Assembly: GCA_012932865.1 (NCBI GenBank)
Contig: SAXG01000110.1
Location: 1 to 64,000 of the forward strand
From: Amylostereum areolatum
Lineage: Eukaryota > Basidiomycota > Agaricomycetes > Russulales > Stereaceae
DNA length: 64,000 nucleotides
Direction: 5' to 3'
This document shows, one piece after another, positions 25,595-37,500 of this stretch; within the stretch, counting starts at the first letter, position 1; the number at the start of each line of letters is the position of its first letter. The position numbers and the translations under genes are program-made. The notes beneath the pieces were generated by a model, which saw only the letters and a program-made list of their open reading frames with translations, had not been told where the DNA came from and made no database searches.

Positions 25595-26324
25595 ATGACA
25601 ACCAGAGCACCCCCCTCGCCCGCCATGCGAGTCGTCGTCGCCGTGCATCTGGCTTTAGTGGTCTCCGTCTCCGGTGCACCCGTGGACGCGGCCATCTCCT
25701 CAGAATACCCATCCCATGCTGGCTGGTTTGGGATCCCGCAGATGACGGGAACGTCACGCGCCATTATCATCGCCGTGCTTCTCGGTTCCAGTAAGCTGCT
25801 CGTCCGCCTTTCGCCCCCTAGCAGAAAATTCTGACGAAGGACGCTTCAGCGGCCATGTGCCTCATCGGTCTGTTGGGATATCTTCTCTCGTGGAACCATG
25901 CGCCGACTCTGGCTGAGATCAAAGCCGTGATCACAGCGTTTGTACAAGGTTGACTTTCGCCTCCATCTCGCACTCGCCCGACGAAATCTGATTACGGGCG
26001 ACGACAGATATGGAGGATCGTTCGCCCGTCTTCCCTCGAAGAATCTCTGTCATAATGGAATTGACACGCGTCCCGCACGTCGCTGACAACCTCCTACGCG
26101 GGGAGGCGGTGCGCCTGGTAATCCTCCCCCCCGCCACACGCACTGGCATAAGTACGATCCCGCAGCGTGGCGCGGACAGCGAGGTGGGGGTCCCCCTCCA
26201 ACCGCTGCCCCGAGCGATCGTACGGCGCGACCGTCAAGATACCATCAGGTTACCCGAGAACTTCACCAGGCCTTCTACGCACCTGGTGGAGGAGATACGC
26301 GATCCACCGAGCCATCGCCCATAA
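25595..26324 (+). CDS. Small single-pass membrane protein, three exons
   Basis: Exon 1 carries a signal-peptide-like start (MRVVVAVHLALVVSVSG after an upstream ATG) and a short ectodomain (HAGWFGIPQMTG). It runs into a hydrophobic segment that continues across the first intron (SRAIIIAVLLGSS, then AAMCLIGLLGYLLSWNHA). Exon 3, after a GT-AG intron ending GACGACAG, encodes an arginine- and proline-rich tail of about 105 residues ending DPPSHRP. The overall plan (secretion signal, membrane segment, basic cytosolic tail, three exons) resembles the gene at 54.5 kb on the far side of the transposon. No known family recognised; function unknown. The start may instead be the second ATG at 25,625. Confidence 0.45.
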
Positions 26325-27100
26325 GTTTTTTTTCCCTGTTCCGCGACCGTACGAACGCTTTGTCGTCGCTTTGCTCATGCGAACCTCTCACGATACGTCA
26401 TGATCCCGCGTCACGAGCCGTTGTCTTCCATTCCTCCTCTACTTATCTCTGGCGGACACAGTAGGCGTGTATGTACCTACATGTATGTCAGTGGACCGCA
26501 CGAATTCTCGACGCCCTTCCAACGGATGCCATTTGCGCAGTATCGATCTCCGTATACAGTTATATGCCTTCGAATGCGTCTGGCTTGTGTTGCATATATC
26601 ACACAGCCTATCTATGACTTTTCCTGTCCAGAGCGGACTTCTAAGACGGTCGACTTTCATGCTTCAACTTCAGCTTCAGGCCTCAGGGCTTTTTTTCCGT
26701 GGGGTCGCTCAGGTCCGGGCTGCAAGGTAGGATCTTCACGTGCTCGCACCGTTTTCTTTCCCGTTTTCATACGTCTGTCCTCGTCGAACTCTGCCCGAAC
26801 GCTGTACGCAGTCAAGGAATGGGGGCTCTTCCAAGTTCCGGGGTGCGCTCTATAGTAGCACAGCAGTATATTCTTCCTTCCTCCGCTCCCCCTCCCCCCC
26901 GGGTTTGGTAATCGCCCAGAAAAGCGAGAACGCGTTCCACCGATCCCCTTACCCCTCGTTTTCATTTCTGTCCCATCTACGACAACTCTACGAGCCTCGA
27001 GGCCCTGCGTCCATATCTCATGTATTCATCCGGTCGCCGCGGCAAGCAGTTGTGGCGCACGCCGCTTTAAGGTCAACGCGAATCTGACACCTGTGCAGCC
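26325..27100. other. No gene recognised
   Basis: This region probably holds upstream exons of the fragment at 27,101-27,325, for instance around YDNSTSLEALRPYLMYSSG near 26,980, but no consistent gene model emerged. Confidence 0.35.
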
Positions 27101-27325
27101 CTACTTTCTAAGATCTCTGACGTCCCGACGGGATGGACCGAGTACACAAACCTGGGTCGAAACGCCGAGCACAGTCCGCCCGTCGGAAACTATGCGGAAC
27201 AGAAGGGAGAGGCTGTGGGGTACTGGTACAAGGACCTCAAAAATCTCACTGGAGAGTTGGTCGCTGACCGCCCCATGGGGTCTACGAACTTGGCCCATGT
27301 CTTCCGAAAAGCAGCAGATGATTAG
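27101..27325 (+). CDS. Possible last exon of an unrecognised gene
   Basis: After an acceptor-like CTGTGCAG, the frame ALLSKISDVPTGWTEYTNLG continues through EAVGYWYKDLKNLTGELVAD to FRKAADD and a stop. It reads like the C terminus of a real protein. Upstream exons were not identified and I do not recognise the family. Confidence 0.3.
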   Translation, partial: LLSKISDVPTGWTEYTNLGRNAEHSPPVGNYAEQKGEAVGYWYKDLKNLTGELVADRPMGSTNLAHVFRKAADD

Positions 27326-28724
27326 ATTTGACTAGGTACAGCCAACGAGAATGGAAAGTTAAAGCTAAAATCTTGAGAATAAATAGCATGGAACCTAATT
27401 TACTGTGGTCATGTCACCGTGACTCGAGGTGAGGTGGGGCTCCACTAGCCATTGACGAACCACGCGGCTTGCTTCAGTCGCGCGCTGATTACAGAACGAT
27501 ACCGCAAGTTGGCGTGCCACGCAGCTTGAGGGAAGAACGCTATTGTGATCGGACAGGGCATTCAATCGTCTACAGTTGCGTCAGTACTTTCAAGAGTCAC
27601 ACATAAAGGCATGTTTACCCTCGAAGACCGCAGGAGGGGCAAGCCAATTTTTGCGTGCGTTCAAGCTCACTGCGAAGAAAACTGGTCGCCATACTTTGAG
27701 GCCCGGGGCGCCTTTATTTCCTTCTTGGCACCACTGACGACACCGAGAAAAGCCTGGGGGATCGGTTGCAGGAGGAATGGAACCCGGAACGCGCCCAGGA
27801 GTCGTGGTTTGTTCGAGGAGCGGAACGGCGCTGGTGGATCGTTCCCTTCCGGTGACCGACCGACGCCGCGGCGGGTCGAGTCGCTGGCATGGCCGCCGCC
27901 GTCCAGGGATGGATATCGCCGAAAGAAGTGCGACGCCCAGCACAAACGCGGACAAGTCGTGACTGAGAGCCGTTCAGACAGCGACGACAGAGTCACAGAC
28001 TCACCTGGTCCAAACCCTACCTAGCCTCCCAACCTCGACCGTTCAATATATATCGTCGTGGTCACTTCACGGAATCCTTGGTAGGCAACGGCGGTCGGCG
28101 CTGGAATGGACAGATGTCGAGGAGCCTGTCTCAGGGTCGCCGAGTTCGGCAGGCTCGACGGAGCATCGGATACGTGTGCCCGTAACCAGCCCCCAATGAA
28201 ATATGTTGTCCAGGCACGATTATTGTCGACGGGGCATTGGGAAACGTGCTGGTAATTGACCTGTTTGCCTTGAACATATATGATGAGAAGGTGAGAGAGG
28301 TCCAAGTTGTCTGTGGTGAGTGTGAGTCTCTGTCTCTGCCCGCTCCTGACGTGGGCCATCGATAAGGGGCTGACTTGGGACTGACCAAAGCGGCCGTGGT
28401 GCGAACTCCCCCGGGCCCTCCCCGCGACGGTGACGCCGACGACAGCAGACGCGATCCGCCGGGTCCAAGAAAACCAGTATTGCGCGACTGAGGGCCTGCG
28501 TGTTTCTCGGGTTTGGCGGGGAATATTGCGTCCGGCTCTTGCGGTGGTTTCAAGTTGCATACTAGTGTTTGTAACATGTGCATAAGTGAGTAGCAGGGTG
28601 GCAGGAACTCGGGAAGCAGGAACTCGGGAACTTGTCACGGTACCAAAGTCCCATCGAACGACCATATATGGCAGTGATCTCCATACTATACAGGTCACTC
28701 GCGCTTTACATCCTGTGTGAGTAA
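27326..28724. other. No gene recognised; left flank of the transposon
   Basis: Overlapping frames on both strands (27,545-28,024 plus; 28,021-28,698 minus) lack domains, signals and credible introns. They are treated as noncoding. Confidence 0.4.
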
Positions 28725-28746
28725 CGGCTCGACCGCTTGCGGCCGC
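28725..28746 (+). repeat. Left terminal inverted repeat of KDZ element
   Basis: These 22 bp match the reverse complement of 54,145-54,166 exactly. It contains several CGG/CCG triplets and a GCGGCCGC palindrome at its inner end. The 7 bp outside it (28,718-28,724) match their counterpart at 5 of 7 positions. Confidence 0.9.
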
Positions 28747-29077
28747 ATATGAGAGGATTTTCCACCCCCCAGCGTGTTTCGATCCAAACGGCGCGGCCGC
28801 CCCCTCGGTTGTCTCCCAGCACCCCCTCTGCCGGTATCCGCTTCGCCAGGACCTCGGTCTAATTTACCATTCGCCAGGATGTCCTCGCTACACATCCCCT
28901 AGCCACCGCTCGCTAGAATTACTGTGTCGGTACCATGTATCCCATGTTTTATTTCCAATACATCCGTGTTACAAACATGCTACCAAGATTTGAATAGGCT
29001 ACAACAAATATACTATGACCAATAATGAACCCCTACACTCGGCGGCAGGCAATACGAAATCATCCGTTCGAGATGAA

Positions 29078-29149
29078 CCCTCGGTAGGCGGAGTGGTCTG
29101 CCGAACCACTCGTTCCTCGCAGTCGGCAGACCGCTCCACCGACCGAGGG
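29078..29149. promoter_or_regulatory. 27-bp-stem hairpin near the 3' end of the RRPP-motif gene
   Basis: The left arm 29,078-29,104 and right arm 29,123-29,149 are inverted copies with 3 mismatches in 27, around an 18-nt loop. Both arms carry TCGGTA/TGCCGA-type motifs seen elsewhere in the element. It lies about 100 bp beyond the stop codon of the neighbouring minus-strand gene. It may act in 3' end formation or as a protein-binding site; this is inference. Confidence 0.7.
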
Positions 29150-29248
29150 TAGCCAATCATCCCAAACAGATGACTTTGTCTGTCCTCCCGCCGCGCTAAA
29201 ACCTCCCCCAGGAAACTACAAGCGAAAACAACACTGTACCGAGGAATC

Positions 29249-30539
29249 CTACGTTCGGGACCGCTTTCTGTCTCGACCCTCTTCCCTGATATCCTCCACT
29301 CCACTAACATACCGGGCACGCATCAGAGCCACCAGCTCCTCCTTCATACGATGCAGGGTATTCTCATCTTGGGTGAGGACACTCAGCATGTGGTCGTACG
29401 TCTTCAGGTTCTGAGCAATCCGCCGAGCGTCTCGGTAGATGCTCATCCACGCCGAGGTAAGCTGAGGACCGGCAGCGTCCATGACATCGTCCGGTAGGGC
29501 TGGAGCCTCGGGAGAGCGATCCAGGAAATTGAGCCACTCTTGATACGATTCGTGCTCTGCCGGATGGTCAAATCCATACCCGTCGGCAGCACAATCAAAA
29601 AAAAACTCACCTGGCAAGTTGGATCCCTCCAATGCCGCGTCCAGGGTGCCGTTGGAGGGTTCGGCGGCGGTAGGCCAGGATTCTGAGAGTTGTTAGATCA
29701 ACAGGTGAAATACGCAGGGTCCACTCACCGTTTGCAAGCCCATCGGCACGCTCCTGCCGACCCACCCTGAAGGACGGCCGACCGCTGACCCCTGTCACCG
29801 AGTCGTCCCAGGACGCGCGTGGCTTTGAAGCCTTCATCAGAGCAGCGTGCTCGGGAGACAGGTCGGGGTCAGACCTCATCAGGATCCCCCGGGACGGGGT
29901 CGCTTGTCGGTTGCGAATCCGCGGTCGAGTGGGGGACATGGGCGGCACAAGAGACTTGGGCGGTGAGGACGGGGCAGAGGGGAAAGTCCAGCCCCCGGCC
30001 CCAGGCCTTGATCCTGCCGAGGCATTTGTTTCAGGCGGACGCCGGATGACGTAGCATCCCACAGAAGGCCCAGGCATACCAGCTGCTGCCGAGGAAGCGG
30101 GGTCTAGCTGCCCAGAAGCATCTTCGTCTCTTGCATCTGGTGGGGGCCGCCGAAAGGTAAACACCGTGGGAGGGGAGGTAGAAAGGGAAGAGGGGGGAAC
30201 ATGTTGAGGTGGCCGGCGAATTGTGAAGGCGGGATGACGTATGCGCCGTGCCGAGGCCTCCTCGGCAGCTGGCATTCCCTCAGGTTCGACCTGTTTGTGA
30301 GGCCCCTGCATTGTGTATTGGACGGGGTGAGGGGATGGCTGAGAGGGAGCGGGTCGCCGGATGGTGAACTGCGCGGGGGTAGGGTTTGGGGAAGGTACCG
30401 GAGAGGTGTTCATACCTCTCGCCAGTTCTTCGGTTTCAGGCGGTGGGCGCCGAATCACGTACCGAGGGGGAGGGACACCAGGTGAAGGAACTTCATGATC
30501 AGGAGGCCGACGAATGGTGAAGGGGGTTGAGGTGGGCAT
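29249..30539 (-). CDS. KDZ-element protein with repeated [FY]xIRRPP motifs
   Basis: Two exons (30,539-29,729 and 29,682-29,249) give 414 residues. The first 170 residues are proline-rich and carry FTIRRPP or YVIRRPP motifs at about residues 7, 27, 58, 105, 127 and 163, with a degenerate copy near 75, spaced by variable disordered linkers. The middle contains serine/proline tracts. The C-terminal 130 residues look folded (HESYQEWLNFLDRSPEAP, MHRMKEELVALMRARYV-like helices) and end in a basic RDRKRSRT. Repeated short motifs in disordered sequence usually bind a partner domain several times. The family is unknown to me. It is the leftmost gene in the transposon and reads toward the left end. Confidence 0.7.
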
Positions 30540-33500
30540 GTTTGGGGTGAGGCTTTCGGTGGTCGACGTGGCAGGTGGTGGACGGAAAATAAGTCGCGTG
30601 AAGATGCAGAGGCAAGACTTCGCCACGTGACATAACATATGCCGATCCGAGCCTAAATCATTCCCTTTTCTGGCACCGTAAGCGACAACGCGTCGAAGTA
30701 AGCAACGTGTGCCTGAGTTCGGCAACAATCTGTCAAGGCTGCCGAGTACGGTGAAGTTGTCAAAAGTGTGTTTGCTCGCCCGATTGTTATCAGTCCGGGC
30801 CCGCACCGGACCCATCTGCCGAGCGGAGTGCAAATGTCTCTGCCTTATACTTTACAGTTTTGAACCCTCTCTGTTCTGCCCCCATCGCATCATTTTCCTC
30901 ACCATGTCCACCGCCGCCACGAGCAGAGCATGGGAAGCCTTCGCCAACCGGGGCTCCCTCATCATCAACCGTGTAACGGCCTACCGAACGTACCGAGCGT
31001 GGCTCGCACTCAAGCACGCTTCGCCAGAGGTTCGTTTTAAGTGGATTGGGAAGTTTGTGGAGGAATGGGTGCGTCTGCCGATTGTCTCCCGTTTTCAGAT
31101 CCTCATTATATCCACAGCATCGTGCAGCGGAACCGCAAAACTGGCACAAGTTCGTTCGCTACGTCTACGACCAAATCTGCAACCCTGGAGAGGGGGATAC
31201 TATCACGGCAGATGTCATGGCGAACCGATTCGCCACCGCCCCCCCTTTCCTCGATCAGCCACCAGAGGAGATTGCGGACCCGGGCCCAGATCAGTGGTGG
31301 ATAGCGCTCGGTACGTCGCCGCCAACTGATCTTATCTCATTCGTCTCATGTTTACTCCAGAAGAGTCCGCCGATCCGGCACTCCAGCCAACGGGTTCACA
31401 TTCCCGTGCCCCGCGGGCCATCGATGCCGCCTCCGCGACTTCACCATCTACCGACCCCCCAACACGCGGCCGTCGCCACACTCGGGACAAGTCTGTCTCT
31501 CGCACCCCCGCTACCCCGTCTCGCCCTTCCCGCCAAAGGTCAACCACGCCTAGGCGCAACATCAGCAAGGCGACAGTGGAAGATTCCGATGAAGAGGACA
31601 ACACTCAACAACAGGCACAAGATCTGCCGAATGAGGACGCGGACAAGGACGCCGAGGCAGCTGGCGAGAAAGGCAAAGGTGCCGGGAAGGCCAAAGGCAA
31701 GAGGCACCGGGCGCAGGTCACCGGACCCATCGACCCTCCCGACGACCAGTCTGCCGAGCACCTTGCCGATCTTGTCGAGCGCAAAAACAGGATGTGGAAT
31801 ACCCCGCAGGGCGAAAACTACGTCTACAACGACGTTCGGCAGCATCCCGAATGCTGGGGTTTGCACCCAGACCACCCGGCACATGAGGTACGTCCCGTAC
31901 CGATCTCCTCCGCTCCATTTCTGTCGACTTACCGACTTACAGGAACCTTGCACAAACTGTGAAGCAGGCGACTACCCCTGCTACTGGGGTGTCTCTGGTT
32001 CTTGCAGCCCCTGCAGCCTGCGCAATATCAAGTGCAGCCACAACAGTGCCGCAACGTACGCAGCCCTCCACCGAGGATGGCATTGGAACGAGGATCGTCG
32101 CGGAGCCTTCGTCCGCAGGCTCACCGAGACTGGCAGGCTGACCGAGGAAAGCCTGAAGGCGCTCTCGGCAAGGTTGACTCAGCCGGTGCTCCAGTACCCG
32201 GGTAAGAACTCTTTGCATGCTCGGTACGAATTCAACTAACATTACCTCAGAGTTTTCCGAGCAACCGATGCCCACCGTCGCCGAATGGCAAGGCCAGGGC
32301 CAGGCAATGAGCAAGGCGAAGAAGACCGCGTCGAAGAAGGCTGCCGAGGAGAAGACCACATCGAAGAAGGCTGCCGAGGAGAAGACGACTGCCGAGGAGG
32401 CGAAGAAAGCTCCCGCTAAGAAAGCGGCCGCTAAGGCTAGCAAGAAGGACAAACCGCCGAGCCGGGCAGCCTCCAAACCTCCAAAGCCTCGCCCTGTGCC
32501 GACCGTTGAGATGCCCGATAGGACTCCTGCCAAAGGGGCAAGATCGGCAGCGTCGTCATCTCACCAGGCAGACCCCCCTCGTGCTATCGTCCAGCCTGCG
32601 CGTCCCGGTGAGTTTCTTCCCCGACCCCCTCACCGTTAGTATTCCATGCACATCCTCCCCAGTCACTTGCTAATGATAGATTATTCTAGCGAAACCAGTA
32701 GTTCAAGACGAAGATGATCAGGACATCGACATGGTGGACCAGCTGCACCCCTCCAGCTACGGCCCCCCCTCGCAAAGTCCTCCCCCAGCATCAGACGTAC
32801 CGACCCCCGCCCGTGTTTCCTCCATCTCCTTCCCCCGAGCCAGCACCTCCGTCCCCGCTCCCACACCAGGAGTCGTTCTCGACACAACCGCCCTCGCCCA
32901 GATGCTATCGCCATTGCTGTCGGCACACGAGGCTCGCATCGTCAAGATTGTGGAAGATGGCGTCCGGGACGTTCGTCGGCAGGTCGAGGGCACGAACGCA
33001 AAGTTTGCCGAGCTACAAGCGACCATGGCCGAGTTGCAAAACGGCCTCCCTTCTCTCTTGCGCCAGTCCGTACCCCCCGAGATGGCAGCATCCCAAGGTC
33101 AGGCTCCCGACGGCAGCAAGGTTCAGGAAATCTTCGAGATCGTGGAGGCGATCCACGAAAACGTCAAGAATCTCCACGTCCTCGTTGTCGACAAATCCCA
33201 CGAGCAGGTAGACCGGGACGACACGTCGAAGGAAGCCTTGGAGAGCCTCGACAGGCAGCTTGACACGGCACTAGAGAGTCTTGCAGCCCTCGGCAGCACC
33301 GCCGAGAGATTTGCCACTGCCGACCAGGTCAAGGCGTTCCGGACTTCCCTCTCCCAGGACCTCGTCGACTTCCACACCGCTACATCGACGAAGCTCACAG
33401 ACGTGACCCAGGCCACGGACGCGCTGGCGACTTCAACGAGGAAGTCATTCCTCTCGGCTGCTGACGACTGGCAGAAGGTCTCCCAAGCTATCACAGGCCG

Positions 33501-33659
33501 GATCTCAAGCCAGGGGAACATGTTAGAGACGTCGGCACAGCAGCGCCAAGCAACTGTCGTTGCATCCTTGACAGGAATCACCCAGCAGCTCGTCCAGATC
33601 TTCCTCGGCAACATCCCCAATCAGGTCGGGAATCAGGTAGGGGCGTTTGGGGTGGACGA

Positions 33660-33723
33660 CCCCATGTGGCAGGCCATGCAGCAGCACCAACAGCAGCAGC
33701 AGCAGCAACAGTAGCAACAGCAG

Positions 33724-33785
<62 letters not shown>
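33660..33785 (+). repeat. CAG/CAA microsatellite (polyglutamine tract) with a TAG
   Basis: An uninterrupted run of CAG and CAA codons encodes polyglutamine in the host gene's frame, except for one TAG at 33,712-33,714, a single change from CAG. Confidence 0.9.
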
Positions 33786-34048
33786 CCCCGCGCCTCCTCC
33801 CGAACCCGCTGCCCAGGGCAACTTCAACCTTATAGACTTCGAGTTTGACCCTAATTTCCTGCCGATTTCCCCTCGGGACGATGCCTTCACGCCTCCCCAG
33901 TCCGGTCCCTCGACCACCGCCCCCCTCCTTGGCTTGCAACCCAAGCAACCCTTGTTTTTTGACTCCTCATCCTCTCCATCGGCTCCCTCTCCAGCTGCCC
34001 CCTCACTCAGCAAGGCTACCTGGGGACCCCAGGCCGAGGGCTTTTCAG

Positions 34049-34053
34049 ACGGC
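34049..34053. repeat. Target-site duplication ACGGC (left copy)
   Basis: ACGGC directly precedes the left LTR and is repeated at 41,570-41,574 directly after the right LTR, as expected for a 5-bp Ty3/gypsy duplication. Confidence 0.95.
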
Positions 34054-34511
34054 TGTCAGCAACGACTAGTGCGACAGCACCAAGTTACGACACAGCTGAC
34101 TAGAAGATGAGGACGACAGAGGGGAGCCGATCAGACACGGCGACAGACGAGGGAAAGCAAGCAAAGTCGGTAGAATTGACTAGCTCGAGATAAGGAATAT
34201 GTACAGCGAGAGCGAGCCTTATATACACAAGAGGAGAGAGACTTAGGTAAGCAACCAATACACGGCGATCAGTAAGCAGACCAAGTATAAGTAAGCAGTC
34301 GTATGTAAAAGAGCACAGCATGAGTCAGTATCGTACAGCATGAGTCAAGAGGAAGGAGTCAGACCCGGACTGAGATGAGTCACGTGGGTCCGGGCGGGAT
34401 ATAGATGAGCCGGGTCCGGGCCAAGGTGGAGCCGGACCGGTGATAAGTTGATAAGTCCTAAAGCGTGTAACCGATGTAAAGTAAAAAGAAAATTATAGAC
34501 CGTTCATGACA
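34054..34511 (-). repeat. 3' LTR of the chromovirus
   Basis: 458 bp with TGTCA...TGACA ends. It differs from the other LTR at 3 positions (one G/A change near 34,114 and two near 34,367-34,371). The pol stop codon lies 8 bp inside it. Confidence 0.95.
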
Positions 34512-37500
34512 TCACCCCTTCCTTAGATTCGACGTCCTCGTCGTAATCAGATCCAGTTTCTTCCTCCAACAGGAGTTCCCAACGATTAAGGCGTGCAGGT
34601 TTCGGGGCACCCGGATGTTCACGGTGGAAGTCGTCAATGCGTTTCTTGGCATTCTGGAGATTGGTGAGAGGCTCCCAAGTATTGTCATTGTCTGGGTAGC
34701 CTTTCCATTTGACGAGGTACTTGAAGCCGCGACCAACCTTCTTGGAGTCTATAATTTTTTCGACCTCATAGACTTCCTCTCCTTGGACTAACTCTGGCGG
34801 TGGAGGTGTAGGTGCTTTCTGATTGTCAAAGGCGGGACCGTTGTGTGGAGATAGGAGGGACTCGTTGAAGACCGGATGTTTTCGTGACCAGGATGTAGGG
34901 AGGCGAAGCTTGTAAGCCGATGCTCCGACTTTCTCCAGGATTTCGAAAGGACCAAAGCGCTTGTCATCTAGCTTTTGCATAGGACGTGCCGTTTTGATTA
35001 CGGTTTGGCCATCTCTGGTCTTGGCTTCCAGCCAGACGAAGTCGCCAATTTTGTAATCTATTGGTTCGTCCTTCTTGCGATCGTAAAAGCGCTTTTGATC
35101 GTCCTGTGCTGCCTTTAGTGCAGAGCGGGCTTCCTCATAGATGTCTCGCATGCGTTGTGCAAACTCGTTCGCCGATGGGTTGTCTGTTCCACGTCGAGGG
35201 TTTGTTCCCAGGTAGAGTTCCCGACCATAGTTGGCAAAGTTGGGAGACATCCCAATCGAACTATGGACCATGTTGTTGAGCGCAGTCATGGCAAGTGGGA
35301 GGTAACGTGTCCAATTGTCCTGTCGTTGATTGACGAAGATGCGAAGGTAGTTCTCCATGGTCATGTTGGAGCGTTCGGTCTGTCCGTCCATCTGAGGGTG
35401 ATACGCCGTGGACGGGTTCCCTTCAATGCCTAACAGTTGGAACAATGCCGTGGTGAATTTGGAGACAAACACGCTGCCACGGTCGCTGACGATCTTTCTA
35501 GGGATTCCATGATGGGGGACCACCTCGCGTAGGTACTCGAAGGCGAGTTCGTCCTCCGTTAGGTCTTTGGTCGTGGCCCAGAATACAACCTGCTTGGTAC
35601 CCATGCAGTTCACATTGCAGATGGCGTCTTTTCCATCCGAGACTGGGAGCGGCATGACAAAGTCGATGGATACATGCTCCCAAGGCGCTTGTGGCGGGTC
35701 ATGTGGGTGGAGTGGAGCGGCAATGCGATCATGTCTAATCTTGGTACGTTGGCAGGTCTCACATCCTTCAACATATTTCCGGACATCGTCTCTAATGGCA
35801 GGCCACCAGTAGTTGCGCGTGATGAGCTCATGGGTCTTGTATCGTCCTGGATGACCGACAAGCGGGCCGTCATGATGAGCTTGGATGATGTCTGCACGGA
35901 GTCCTTTGTCTCTTGGGACATAGAGTCTGTGTTGCCAGGTGATCGTTCCATCTGCGTGTTCCAGCCATCCCTTCACTTTGAGTGCTAAGGCGCGTTCTAC
36001 TGTATGGTCTCGGAGTAAGGTAGCCTCCTGAATCCGCTCAATGAAGACATTGTCAGGTCCATTGGTTATAATTCCTGCATGGTTGAGGGCGCGAAAGAGT
36101 TCCGGTTTCAGGAGGACAATGTTTTCATTGTCTTTCTCCCCCTTCTCAAGGCCCGCTAGTCGGGAAATAGCGTCGGGTTTACCCATTGTTTTGCCAGGCT
36201 TGTGGAGTAGCGTACAATGATACTCTTGTAGCTCCGTTAACCATCGTGCTTGTCTCCGATTTAGCTTCTGCGCCTTGCGGAAGTACGTGAGATTGCGATG
36301 ATCCGACCAGATTTCAAACTCCTGTCGTGCTCCCATGAGGTATTGTCTCCATTCCTCTAGCGCCGTCATGATAGCCAGTAATTCCTTGTCATAAATCTCA
36401 TAGTTCCTCTCAGCTTCGCTGAGGGACTTTGAGAGGAAGGCGACCGGGTGCCATTTGCCATTGTCCTGTTGTTGCGAAAGTACCGCGCCCGTGGCATAAT
36501 CAGAGGAGTCCGCCTCGACACGGAACTGCCCATCGTCTGTAGGGATTGCTAGAACTGGCTGCGATGTTATACGTCGCTTGAGTTCCTCAAAAGCCTCCTG
36601 CTGTGGAGTGTCCCAGACCCATTCCGTCTTCCCAGTGAGTTTAGTCATTGGGTGAGCAATGCCGCTGAAGTCCTTGATAAAGCGACGGTAGAAGTTGCAA
36701 AAGCCCAAAAACGATTGAAGTTGTTTCTTCGTTTTGGGGGCTGGCCAATTGGTGATTGCCGCGACCTTTGCTGGATCCATGCGAACCCTTCCTCCGCCGA
36801 CAATCATGCCCAGGTATTCGATTTCTGCCTTCTCAAACTCGCACTTTTCTGGCTTCAGATAGAGTTTATTTTCTCGCAGGATCCGGAGGACCTCCTTGAC
36901 TATTCGACGATGTTCTTCTAGCGTATGCGTGAAGATGAGGATGTCGTCCAAATAGACGACCACGACTCCTTGGTGGATCAAGTCTTTGAACAGGTCGTTC
37001 ATCATAGCTTGGAACGTAGACGGGGAGTTGGTGAGTCCAAAGAACATAACCGTAGGCTCGTAGAGACCTTTGTTCGTGCGGAATGCAGCTTTCCATTCGT
37101 CCCCTTCTTTAATCCGAACATTGTTGTACCCCCATCGGACATCGAGCTTGGTAAAGTGCCGTGCTCCCTTAAGCTTGTCAATCAACTCTTGGATGAGCGG
37201 GAGCGGGTAACGGTTCTTTATCGTCATCTCATTGAGCTTTCGATAGTCCTGCACAGGACGTAGCGAGCCGTCTTTTTTCTTGATGAAGAAGAATGGGGAG
37301 GCCATGGGTGATTTGGACGGTTGGATCCGGCCAGATATCAGGTTCTCTTCCAAAAAGGCGTCCAGTTGCTTCTGCTCGTCCAATGTGAGGGGGTAAACTT
37401 TGCAATCGACTGGTTTGAAGTTAGGAGTGAGCTCAATGGCGTGGTCCCATGGGCGTCGCTCAGGGAGCTTGTCGAAGTCGTCTTTGTCAAAGATGTCCTT

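Noticed and set aside
28021..28698. A 225-codon minus-strand frame just left of the transposon
   Set aside because: No recognisable domain and no supporting splice structure; overlapping frames on both strands are equally open.
33523..34013. Minus-strand frames with long polyleucine or polycysteine runs
   Set aside because: They are antisense translations of the CAG/CAA polyglutamine tract.
34100..34321. A 73-codon frame present twice, at 34,100 and 41,158
   Set aside because: It lies inside the LTRs and is duplicated only because the LTRs are; no protein features.
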